Source: Alphaproteobacteria bacterium (lineage in GTDB: Bacteria > Pseudomonadota > Alphaproteobacteria > Bin95). Taken from it: DNA of 35,510 nt. Under the pieces are notes generated by a model, which did no database searches, had not been told where the DNA came from, and worked only from the letters and a program-made list of their open reading frames with translations. The position numbers and the translations under genes were made by a program. The DNA lies in the NCBI GenBank assembly GCA_026710105.1, contig JAPORR010000044.1, positions 1-35,510 of the forward strand. The letters run 5' to 3'. This document shows positions 27,071 to 35,510 of this stretch, in pieces (position 1 is the stretch's first letter; every line of letters starts with the position of its first letter).

Positions 27071-27832
27071 TCAGTTTGCGTTGTCCTCGATCACCTCGCC
27101 GCCGAGTTCTTCGACGAAAGTGAAAATTTCCGCCGCCGCCGCATCAATGCGCCCCCGGTCCGCGCCGCGCACGACCAAGGCCACCCCGGTGCCCTTCTCG
27201 GTGTTGTAGAACGGATAGGAACCGAGATCGAGCTCTGGGAAGCGCTGCTGCACCGCCCCCAGACCCTCCGCCAGCACGCCCTCCGCCAGATGGGTTGAGA
27301 GAGACCGCGAATGGATGACCGTGCCGCGCCGGAGTGAGGGCTTCGCTGCCTCGAACATGGACCGCATGATCTGCGGCACACCGGCGAAGACGAATACGTT
27401 ATCCATCCGGAAACCAGGCGCGATGGAGACGGTGTTGTCGACGAGCTCCGCACCGACCGGTGTAATCGTCATGCGTTTGCGCGCCTCGGTGAATTCTTGA
27501 CCGCGCCCGTCATACCATGCTGCCATCCGGCGAAAGCTCTCGGGGTGATAGTGCCATTCGGTGCCGAAGGCAGCGGCGATGGATTCTGGTGTGATATCAT
27601 CATGAGTCGGCCCGATACCGCCGGTGGTAAAGACATAGTCATAGCGCGCCCGGAGCGCATTGACTGCGTCGACGATCTCGTCGCGGATATCGGGCACGAT
27701 ACGCACCTCCAAGAGTTGGATGCCAATCTCGTTTAAGCCGTTGCCGAGAAAGGCGATGTTCCGGTCCTGGGTACGACCCGAGAGAATCTCGTTGCCGATG
27801 ATGCAGAGCGCAGCGGTGACATTGAGGGTCAT
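27071..27832 (-). CDS. CinA N-terminal-like / molybdopterin-binding (MoCF-biosynthesis fold) protein
   Basis: TAALCIIGNEILSGRTQDRNIAFLGNGLNEIGIQLLEVRIVPDIRDEIVDAVNALRARYDYVFTTGGIGPTHDDITPESIAAAFG. Confidence 0.92.
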   Translation of the reverse strand: MTLNVTAALCIIGNEILSGRTQDRNIAFLGNGLNEIGIQLLEVRIVPDIRDEIVDAVNALRARYDYVFTTGGIGPTHDDITPESIAAAFGTEWHYHPESFRRMAAWYDGRGQEFTEARKRMTITPVGAELVDNTVSIAPGFRMDNVFVFAGVPQIMRSMFEAAKPSLRRGTVIHSRSLSTHLAEGVLAEGLGAVQQRFPELDLGSYPFYNTEKGTGVALVVRGADRGRIDAAAAEIFTFVEELGGEVIEDNAN

Positions 27833-28056
27833 GAAGATCGTCCTGGGGCGGTGGGCGGGCGGAGGATAACCCTACTGGGCGTGCTCTTGAAGACGGCGCA
27901 TGCGATCCTTCGGAGATACCCTTTCCACCGAGCCCCGTCCGGGCTAGTGTCTTGTCCGCGAGGCTCATTGTCTTGACATGGCCTTGGCAAGAAAGCGGAC
28001 GGCCGGGACGGCGGTGCCGGTCCGGCCCCATCGGCACTTAGCACACAGGGCAAAAG

Positions 28057-28875
28057 ATGCAGCTCAAGCGCCAGCAAACCCGCCGCCGGGAAGATGAGAT
28101 CGTGATCCACACCGAGGACGATTTGGTGGGGATGCGCCAGGCCGGGCAGCTTGCGGCGGCAGTGCTGGATCATGTAACGCCACATGTCGCGCCAAGCGTG
28201 ACGACGGAGCAGCTAAACACATTGTGTCATGACTTCATCCTGGCGCATGGGGCCGTGCCGGCGCCGCTCAACTACAAGGGCTTCCCGAAGTCGATCTGCA
28301 CATCGATCAACCATGTCGTCTGTCACGGCATTCCCGGGCCCCGGAAGCTCCACGACGGCGATATCCTCAACATCGATGTCACCGTCATCCTCAATGGCTG
28401 GTATGGCGATACGAGCCGCATGTTCACCGTCGGCGAGCGCGTCGGTATCAAGGCCCACCGTCTGATCGCGGCGACGCATGAGGCCCTGATGCGGGGCATT
28501 GAGGCGGTGCGTCCGGGCGCGCATCTGGGCGATATCGGCCATGCCATCCAGGCTTATGTGGAGCCGATGGGCTATTCTGTGGTGCGGGATTTCTGTGGCC
28601 ACGGCCTCGGGCGGGCATTCCACCAGCCGCCGAGCGTGATGCATTTCGGGCGGCTCGGAGACGGGCCGATGCTGCAGGAGGGTATGTTCTTCACCATTGA
28701 GCCAATGGTCAATGCCGGTCGTTTCCAAGTGAAGATCCTGGCGGATAACTGGACGGCTGTCACCAAAGACAAGTCGCTCTCGGCCCAGTTCGAGCATACG
28801 GTCGCGGTCGTGCCGGACGGGGTCGAGGTGCTGACCTATTCGCCGAAAGGATGGGACAGGCCGCCCTATGCGTGA
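28057..28875 (+). CDS. map: Methionine aminopeptidase, type I
   Basis: APLNYKGFPKSICTSINHVVCHGIPGPRKLHDGDILNIDVTVILNGWYGDTSRMF...VVRDFCGHGLGRAFHQPPSVMHF...LQEGMFFTIEPMVNAG...SAQFEHTVAV. Confidence 0.98.
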   Translation: MQLKRQQTRRREDEIVIHTEDDLVGMRQAGQLAAAVLDHVTPHVAPSVTTEQLNTLCHDFILAHGAVPAPLNYKGFPKSICTSINHVVCHGIPGPRKLHDGDILNIDVTVILNGWYGDTSRMFTVGERVGIKAHRLIAATHEALMRGIEAVRPGAHLGDIGHAIQAYVEPMGYSVVRDFCGHGLGRAFHQPPSVMHFGRLGDGPMLQEGMFFTIEPMVNAGRFQVKILADNWTAVTKDKSLSAQFEHTVAVVPDGVEVLTYSPKGWDRPPYA

Positions 28876-29733
28876 AAAGGGCCCGCCAGCAGGGCCGGGG
28901 GCCGCCTGAGTCAATACGTCCAGAGGGCCTAGCATGGCGCCGGCAACTCCACCGCTCACCGGTCATTCATGCCATCTCCTTGCTTCATCACAGGGACTGT
29001 CGCCGCCATCCAGCCGATTCGCAACATCATGCGCCGACCCGGACAGGTCTCACCCACATCGGGTGTTGCACTTCACTGTGGAACGGGGGAAGATTAAACC
29101 GAAGTTCGAGAGCTGATCGAGCGCCACTGGTTGATATGAATAGCATTCGTTAGATTTCAGTGAAGTGCTACTGGGTACATTTCATGGCGTCACGCTGAGG
29201 AGGCCTAGGATCTTCTTCTGGAGCGGTGTGGGCCGTGAGGCCCATGACGCCCGTGTCGAGACACAACGGCGTTTGCGCTCGGTCTGTATCGAATGTGGCG
29301 CCGCCTCTCCGGACGCCGGCGCTGTGCTGCCTGCCAGCCGCTCACGGTAAGACCCGCGTCGGGCTGGCGGTCATGATGGCGCTGGCCCGCGCCGGGCGCC
29401 CCGAGCGGATGCGCTCCTTAGTCGGTGCTGTGCCGTATCTCGACACCGGTTGACCTCTTATCCGTCTCACGACAGCGCTGCTCGATACCGCCGGCTACCG
29501 GCAGACGGACAGGGGCGAGCATACGCATAGTCATGTGCGTATAACGTTCCGAAATAGCGTCAACTCACTGCGCCTTGCCCATCCCTGGGAGAGCCGGCAG
29601 ACGATAGCAGCGCGCCAATATCAGCCGGGTGAACACCAAAATCGCCACAGCGCACATGCCTCGAATTGTGTTTGCCTTTGCTCTTTGATAGTATTCCTGG
29701 ACAGTGCATATGCAGAGGCTGGGAGAGCTTCAG

Positions 29734-31032
29734 ATGAAAAGATTACTTATAGCTGCCGCGACGGCGTCATTGGTTCTTACAGGATCAGCGCTGGCTGACG
29801 AAAAACCAGACATATTGAAAGTAGGCATAACCACGTTCCTCTCGGGACCGGCATCGGTTTTCGGTGAACCGGCGAAGGCGGGCGCTGAAATGATGATTGC
29901 GGACATAAACGCTGACGGCGGCATTGGTGGTGTGCCTGTCGAGGTCTACTTTGTTGACGAAGGCGCAGGAGGGGAAGCGTTGCTTGCGGAGTACCGGCGT
30001 CTCGTCGAAGATGTTGGCGTGGATGCGATGTTCGCATCGATTTCATCCGGAAACTGCACGAAAATCGGTCCACTCGCGGAGGACCTGAAAGTTCTGAATA
30101 TCATGTGGGACTGCGGGACACAGCGGATTTTTGAGGAAAACGATTTCCGCTACAGCTTCCGCACTCAGGCGAACGCGACACCGGAGATGCTGTCGACGGT
30201 TCTGTACCTACTGAAAACCAAGCCGGACCTGAAGACCATTGCGGTGGTCAATCAGGACTATGCTTGGGGCCGCGACAGCTGGGCGATCTTCTCGACCGCG
30301 CTGAAGCAACTCAAACCCGACGTCGAGGTTGTTGCTGAGTTCTTTCCCAAATTCGGCGCGCCGGATTTCTCGACAGAGATCTCGCGGCTTCAGGCGCTTC
30401 GTCCTGATGCGATACTGTCGACATCGTGGGGCGGCGATCTGGACACCTTCGTCCGCCAGGCAACGCAACGCGGGCTGACGAATACGTCGACATTGGTTCT
30501 GCCGCTTGCCGAGAGCTCGCTTGAGCGGCTTGGCGGAGCCCTGCCGGCTGGACATATCGTCGGGGCGCGGGGCGATCACTACTTCCTGCATCCGGAGAAG
30601 GCGGGCGATGCGGCCTTCACCTCCTTCGTCGACGACTTCAAGGAAAGGACCGGCGCGTACCCGATCTATCCGGTGTTTCACATGGCGCAGGCCCTGTCGG
30701 CACTTGAGGGCGCCTACAAAAAGGCGATTTCCGCCAATGGAGGCGCATGGCCCGGCGATGAAGCGGTCATTGATGCGATGTCAGGCCTGACATTCGCCGG
30801 CCTCGGACGGGAGGTCACAATCCGGGACGACAACCAGGGCGTGGAAGACCAGTTGCTGGGAACCACGGTCAGGGTCGACGGCTATGACTTCGCCTTGCTC
30901 GACAATATGATGATGTTCGATGGCGACGCGATCACGACCCCTGTGGGGATGATCTCAGCAGAGTGGCTCGAGACGCTTACGCCGGAGTTCGTCGACAGCG
31001 TTGCCTTCGAGAGCTTCTCGCACGGCTCCTGA
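29734..31032 (+). CDS. Branched-chain amino acid-type ABC transporter substrate-binding protein
   Basis: Signal peptide MKRLLIAAATASLVLTGSALADEK, then ILKVGITTFLSGPASVFGEPAKAGAEMMIADINADGGIGGVPVEVYFVDEGAGG..AEYRRLVEDVGVDAMFASISSGNC (Peripla_BP_6 type). Confidence 0.94.
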   Translation: MKRLLIAAATASLVLTGSALADEKPDILKVGITTFLSGPASVFGEPAKAGAEMMIADINADGGIGGVPVEVYFVDEGAGGEALLAEYRRLVEDVGVDAMFASISSGNCTKIGPLAEDLKVLNIMWDCGTQRIFEENDFRYSFRTQANATPEMLSTVLYLLKTKPDLKTIAVVNQDYAWGRDSWAIFSTALKQLKPDVEVVAEFFPKFGAPDFSTEISRLQALRPDAILSTSWGGDLDTFVRQATQRGLTNTSTLVLPLAESSLERLGGALPAGHIVGARGDHYFLHPEKAGDAAFTSFVDDFKERTGAYPIYPVFHMAQALSALEGAYKKAISANGGAWPGDEAVIDAMSGLTFAGLGREVTIRDDNQGVEDQLLGTTVRVDGYDFALLDNMMMFDGDAITTPVGMISAEWLETLTPEFVDSVAFESFSHGS

Positions 31033-31104
31033 CCCCAATCGAACCGTGCGATGGCACCTCTGCGTGCCGTCGCACCCGTTCATTGCCGCAAGACCAGTCG
31101 CGCC

Positions 31105-32010
31105 ATGAACGCCACACTTTTCGCCCTCGCCCTTTTTGACGGTATTTCCTATGCGGCGCTCGTGTTCCTGGTCGCCGTTGGCTTGACGCTCATCTTCGGC
31201 GTCCTTCGTGTGCTGAACGTCGCTCACGGCTCGTTCTACGCTCTGGGAGCCTACACCACGGCTTCGATCGGCAGCGCTATCTTTGCCGCCAGCTTCGCAC
31301 CCTGGCTCGCATTTCCGCTTATGCTCATCGCCGCAATCGGCGTCGGTATCCTCGTCGGAGGGCCTATCGAGAAACTCCTTCTCAGCCGGATCTACGAGAT
31401 GGAAGACGTGCTGCAAATTCTCGTAACCTTCGCGGTGTTCATGATTCTCGAAGATGCGCAACGCCTGATCTGGGGCGTGCAGCCGCTGTTTGAGGCAACT
31501 GCACTCAACGCGCTCGGAACAATCGAGGTGCTGGGGATTACCTACACGGTGTATCAGCTGATCTTTCTGCCCATCGTCGCGGTTGCAGTCCTTGTTGCGC
31601 TACGAGTCGGGCTCCGGCGGACATTGACGGGCCGGCTAATCACGGCGGTGACGGAAGATCGCGAAGCCGCGACCTCGATCGGCATCGATGCCGAGAAGGT
31701 CTACCTTATCACCTTCATGGTGGGCGCAAGCCTGGCGGCCTTCGGCGGCGCGCTTGCTTCGGCGACAACATCGGTCGTTCCCGGCATGGGGGCTGACATG
31801 ATCGTCCTGTCTTTCGCGGTTGTGGCGACAGCCGGGCTGGGAAACATCGAGGGTGCCGCGCTGACGGCGCTTCTCATCGGGCTCGGCCGCAGCTTTGCCG
31901 TCTATCTCTGGCCCGAAGTCGAAGTGCTGGTGCCCTATCTGATCATGCTCTTCGTCCTTCTCGTACGCCCGCAGGGTCTCTTCGGCATGCCGGACGCCCG
32001 GAAGATTTGA
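31105..32010 (+). CDS. livH: Branched-chain amino acid-type ABC transporter permease (LivH-like)
   Basis: DGISYAALVFLVAVGLTLIFGVLRVLNVAHGSFYALGAYTTASIG...RAAL-type cytoplasmic loop DREAATSIGIDAEKVYLITFMVGASLAAFGGAL...VVPGMGADMIVLSFAVVATAGLGNIEGA. Confidence 0.93.
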   Translation: MNATLFALALFDGISYAALVFLVAVGLTLIFGVLRVLNVAHGSFYALGAYTTASIGSAIFAASFAPWLAFPLMLIAAIGVGILVGGPIEKLLLSRIYEMEDVLQILVTFAVFMILEDAQRLIWGVQPLFEATALNALGTIEVLGITYTVYQLIFLPIVAVAVLVALRVGLRRTLTGRLITAVTEDREAATSIGIDAEKVYLITFMVGASLAAFGGALASATTSVVPGMGADMIVLSFAVVATAGLGNIEGAALTALLIGLGRSFAVYLWPEVEVLVPYLIMLFVLLVRPQGLFGMPDARKI

Positions 32011-32972
32011 GTTATTTATGATGGCGAACGTGGGAGCCTGTTTCTAAAGTCGCGGGTGGCCTCGCTCTGTGGTACTCTGTCGGGAGACTAGACACCGACG
32101 ATGGAGGGTACCATGGCTTGGAGCGAGGCCACCCGTTCGCAGTATAGCCGTGCGCATGATGATCGGCAAAACGATTTGACGGACACGGTGTGGGCGCTGA
32201 TTGCGCCCCTGATCCCGACACAGGGCTGGATGGGCCGGCCACGGCTGACCTTCGGCGTGTGTTTGATGGGGTCCAGTATATGCTGTCGTCGGGCTGCCAA
32301 TGGCGCCTGCTCCCCCCTGTTATCCGCGGTTTTCCACGGTTCAGAACGACTTCTACGCTTGGCGCGACGACGGGATCCTGGAACGGATGCTGGATGCGCT
32401 TCGCACCTTGGCGCGGGCGCAGGCGAGGCGTTGCGTGGACCCGACGGCAGCGATCATCGATAGCCAGTCGGTGAAGATGACGGAGAGCGGCAGGCCTTCG
32501 GGGTATGATGCGGGCAAGAAGATCAAGGGGCGCAAACGGCACATCGCGGTGGATGTGGAAGGCACGTCCTGCATGTGCACACGGGCGATGTGCAGGACCG
32601 GGATGGGGCGGCGCCGGACGTGATGGTGGACCTTCTGTGCAAGGCCCCGCGGGGGTCGCGAAGGTATTTGCCGACGGCGGGTATCGCGGCGACAAGCTGC
32701 GCGAGCGACTGAAGGAACTGAAGCTTCCGGACATCCTGGAGATCATGGGAAAGTCGAAGGGAACCGCGGGTTTCAAGGTCATCCCCCACCGCTGGGCCGT
32801 GGAGCGGACTTTCGCCTGGATGGGGCGATGTCGCCGGCTGGCCAAGGACTTCGAGCAGAGCCCGGAGAGCTCCCTGGCCTGGATGCAGCTCGCCGCCTGC
32901 CGCCTCCTCATGCGCAGGGTCACGCGAGGAATAAGGGCTTGATCCCAAACAATATGATGACATCAATGACTT
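32011..32972. mobile_element. Decayed IS5-family insertion sequence (outer boundaries approximate)
   Basis: Transposase remnants between livH stop (32010) and livM start (32973). TATGATG is present at 32017-32023 and 32953-32959, and TTATGAT at 32016-32022 and 32971-32977. I could not identify clean terminal inverted repeats. Confidence 0.7.
32113..32942 (+). pseudogene. IS5-family (DDE) transposase, frameshifted
   Basis: Pieces in alternating frames: DLTDTVWALIAPLIPTQGWMGRPRLT / DLRRVFDGVQYMLSSGCQWRLLP / CYPRFSTVQNDFYAWRDDGILERMLDAL...VDPTAAIIDSQSVKMTESGRPSGYDAGKKIKGRKRHIAVDVEGT / LHVHTGDVQDRDGAAPDVMVDLL / VAKVFADGGYRGDKLRERLKEL...VIPHRWAVERTFAWMGRCRRLAKDFE. Confidence 0.9.
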
Positions 32973-33956
32973 ATGATTCAGTCTCTTAGACTTCTCATAC
33001 CGGCCCTAGCCTTGGTCGTGGTGGCGCTCATCCCAGTCTTCGCGCCGACCACACAAGTTCTGCTGACCCTTGCGCTGGCAAAATCCCTCGCGGTCCTTGG
33101 GGTGATTGTCCTGTTACAGGCCGGGCAGGTTTCGTTCGGTCATGCGCTTTACTTTGCCGTGGCGGCATATACGGCGACCTTTGTCGGAAAGGTGATGGGC
33201 GGGGGTGAGATCGTCGTCACGCTTCTGGCGGGTGCCGTAGCAGCCGGCACGGTGTCGGTGGTAGTCGGATTGTTTGTCACCCGCTATCGCCACATCTTTT
33301 TCGGCATGCTGAACCTTGCTTTATCCATGATTTTCTTCTCGTTTCTGGAGAAGTTCTACTTCGTTACGGGTGGCTCGGACGGCCTGAGCGTAGCGCGCCC
33401 AACAGTGATTGGACTGTCGCTGGAACGCGGACCATTCGAGGCGGTTCTCTTCTACGGATCGCTGGGCCTTGTGGCCGCGGCGCTTTTCCTTACGGACCGG
33501 TTTCTCCATTCTTCCATTGGTCAAATGATGCGCGCGATCAAGACCAACGAAGTTCGCCTTGAATACCTCGGGATTTCTGCGCGCCATGTGCTGCTCATCG
33601 GATATGTCGTATCGGCCGTGCTCTGCGGCTTGGGCGGCGCGCTCATGGCAACGGCGCAGGGTATTGTCACGCCCGAATATGCTTGGTGGATCCGGTCCGG
33701 CGAGTTCGTGTTCATCGCGATACTCGGCGGTGCAGGATCGATCGGTGGCGCCGTTGCGGGTGCGCTGATCTACGAGTCGGTGCGAACCTATGCGGCTGCC
33801 TTTGCCGCCGACATCTGGCAAATGGTTCTCGGTTTCATCTTGCTTGTGATCATCCTCTTTGCACCGAAGGGCATAATGGGCATATTCCAAGGTCTCCAGC
33901 CCCGGGCAGGATCGAGCAGGACGCGCGGCGGAACGAAGGTGGAGCCCGCAGAATGA
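32973..33956 (+). CDS. livM: Branched-chain amino acid-type ABC transporter permease (LivM-like)
   Basis: ALAKSLAVLGVIVLLQAGQVSFGHALYFAVAAYTATFVGK...FLHSSIGQMMRAIKTNEVRLEYLGISARHVLLIGYVVSAVLCGLGGALMATAQGIVTPE. Confidence 0.93.
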   Translation: MIQSLRLLIPALALVVVALIPVFAPTTQVLLTLALAKSLAVLGVIVLLQAGQVSFGHALYFAVAAYTATFVGKVMGGGEIVVTLLAGAVAAGTVSVVVGLFVTRYRHIFFGMLNLALSMIFFSFLEKFYFVTGGSDGLSVARPTVIGLSLERGPFEAVLFYGSLGLVAAALFLTDRFLHSSIGQMMRAIKTNEVRLEYLGISARHVLLIGYVVSAVLCGLGGALMATAQGIVTPEYAWWIRSGEFVFIAILGGAGSIGGAVAGALIYESVRTYAAAFAADIWQMVLGFILLVIILFAPKGIMGIFQGLQPRAGSSRTRGGTKVEPAE

Positions 33957-34705
33957 CCGAAAGACCTCTTCTTGAAACCCGCCATCTTGCAATCAGCTTC
34001 GGAGGCGTGACCGCTGCATCGGGCATCAATATCTCGATCTATGGGAACCGAAGGCTCGCCATCATCGGACCTAACGGTGCAGGCAAGACGACCTTCCTCA
34101 ACCTGTGTACCGGATACCTGAAGCCGCATTCCGGGCAGATCTTTTTCGATGGCAAGGATGTCACGCGGGTGGAGCCACGCCTACTCGTCCGCCGGGGTGT
34201 CGCTCGCGCCTTCCAGATCCCGCAACTTTTCACAGAACATACGGTCATGGAAAACATGCTGCTGGCAGGCGCCGCAGCAAGCCGCCGGATGTCGCCTTTC
34301 CTGCCGATGACGCGGATTCCCGAGCGAAAGGACGTCCAGCACATACTCGAAATGGTGAAATGCGAACACCTCTCGGACAGACCGGTCGCCGAACTGCCGG
34401 AGGGCCAAAGGAAACTCGTCGACATCGCACTTGCGTTAGCGCTGAAGCCAAAGCTTCTGTTCATGGACGAACCCACATCCGGTGTTGCGTCGTCTGAGAA
34501 GTTCGAAGTCCTGGAGATCATCGCCGGGGCGCTGGATATGGCGGGCGTCACTTCCGTCTTCGTCGAGCACGATATGGGAATCGTCGAACGCTTTGCGGAT
34601 GAGGTCGCGGTCTGGAATAGAGGTGAAGTGCTGTTTCGCGGAAGTCCTCAGGACGTTCTGGCACATCCCGACGTGATGCGTGACGTGATTGGAGAGGATG
34701 CCTAG
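33953..34705 (+). CDS. livG: ABC transporter ATP-binding protein (LivG-like)
   Basis: Walker A GPNGAGKTT, ...VARAFQIPQLFTEHTVMENMLLAG..., ABC signature region LPEGQRKLVDIALALALKPKLLFMDEPTSGV. ATGA overlap with livM. Confidence 0.95.
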   Translation: MTERPLLETRHLAISFGGVTAASGINISIYGNRRLAIIGPNGAGKTTFLNLCTGYLKPHSGQIFFDGKDVTRVEPRLLVRRGVARAFQIPQLFTEHTVMENMLLAGAAASRRMSPFLPMTRIPERKDVQHILEMVKCEHLSDRPVAELPEGQRKLVDIALALALKPKLLFMDEPTSGVASSEKFEVLEIIAGALDMAGVTSVFVEHDMGIVERFADEVAVWNRGEVLFRGSPQDVLAHPDVMRDVIGEDA

Positions 34706-34707
34706 AG

Positions 34708-35403
34708 ATGCTGGAATTCAAAGACCTGACCGTATCGCTTGGCGGCATTCGCATTCTCCGCGACGTATGCCTGCGTGTCGAGACATCTGAATCCGTCGCC
34801 CTAATCGGCGCCAACGGCGCGGGCAAGACGACGACGCTGCGCGCGATCATGGGGCTTTTACCGTCCGAAGGAGACATTCTGTTCGACGGAAAGATCCTGT
34901 CCGGTGTCCCGCCAGCAAAGCGCCCGAAGCTGGGGATTGGATATGCTGCCGAGGACCGGCGACTGTTTTCCGCGTTCAATGTCGAGGAGAACATCCTGAT
35001 GCCAGGCGAGGTCGCTGGATTCAGCTCCGAGCAGTTGTCGCGCAGCCTCAAGCGCGTCTACCACATTCTGCCCGAACTCAAGGAGATGGCCAAAAGACCG
35101 GCGGGCGCTGTCTCTGGCGGGCAAGGCAAGATGGTGGCGCTCGGGCGCGCGTTAATGATCGGGTCGAAGCTCATCATGCTAGATGAGCCGTTTCAGGGTC
35201 TGGCCCCTGCCCTTGCGCACCGCTACTCTGAAGCGCTGCGGCGGCTTCGTGACGAAGATGCAAAGCTGACGCTGATCATCACTGAGTCGAACCCGAAGCT
35301 GCTGAGGAAGTTTGCGGACCGGGTTCTGGTGATCGACAGAGGCGAGATCGCGGAGGGTGAACTCGGGGTTGCAAATAGCGACAACGCGCTGGCCAGCGCA
35401 TGA
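34708..35403 (+). CDS. livF: ABC transporter ATP-binding protein (LivF-like)
   Basis: Walker A GANGAGKTTTLRAIMGLLPSEGDILFDGK, AEDRRLFSAFNVEENILMPG, AVSGGQGKMVALGRALMIGSKLIMLDEPFQGLAPALAHRYSEAL. Confidence 0.95.
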   Translation: MLEFKDLTVSLGGIRILRDVCLRVETSESVALIGANGAGKTTTLRAIMGLLPSEGDILFDGKILSGVPPAKRPKLGIGYAAEDRRLFSAFNVEENILMPGEVAGFSSEQLSRSLKRVYHILPELKEMAKRPAGAVSGGQGKMVALGRALMIGSKLIMLDEPFQGLAPALAHRYSEALRRLRDEDAKLTLIITESNPKLLRKFADRVLVIDRGEIAEGELGVANSDNALASA

Positions 35404-35510
35404 TCCGTCACTCGCCGGCCATGCGGAACCTCCGCGCCGGATCCGAGGATCGGGCCACGCGGGCGTCGCCACGACATCTTGTGCCGCCATGGCCAGAGGG
35501 ATAAACTTTT

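Noticed and set aside
32012-32923. 303-aa minus-strand ORF across the IS
   Set aside because: Antisense of the decayed transposase; Pro/Arg/Ser-rich shadow sequence.
1-35510. CRISPR array, toxin-antitoxin, restriction or other defence system, or prophage genes
   Set aside because: No regularly spaced repeats and no recognisable defence or phage proteins on reading the translations; the lone HNH protein belongs to a generic chromosomal type.

Overview
This is a high-GC window, apparently alphaproteobacterial (inferred from gene content only). Most of it is densely coding. From left to right it contains: the 5' part of an AMP-dependent acyl-CoA synthetase with a GntR/FCD regulator; an HNH endonuclease; an MFS transporter; an LLM-type oxidoreductase; a divergent amidase/TauD-dioxygenase pair with a palindrome between them; hemF; a cytochrome bc1 operon (petABC) that runs with overlapping genes into methylthioadenosine salvage (mtnP, mtnA) and an Ldh-family dehydrogenase; a catabolic-looking block (creatininase family, histidine phosphatase, two divergent CaiB/BaiF CoA-transferases, MFS, VOC protein); cysS; a DUF2848 protein; a third CoA-transferase; a low-GC, decayed ankyrin/MITE-like segment at the 3' end of a tRNA-Arg(CCT); AEC and EamA transporters; a CinA N-domain-like protein; map; and a liv-type ABC transporter operon (livK-H-M-G-F) interrupted by a decayed IS5-type element. 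I see no CRISPR array, phage, defence system or clearly unprecedented system. The best leads are the CoA-transferase with an apparently permuted domain order (17332-18672), the degraded tRNA-adjacent island (about 24240-25055), the operator-like palindrome between amidase and TauD (6958-6977), the bc1/MTA-salvage gene fusion of operons, and the IS-split liv operon.
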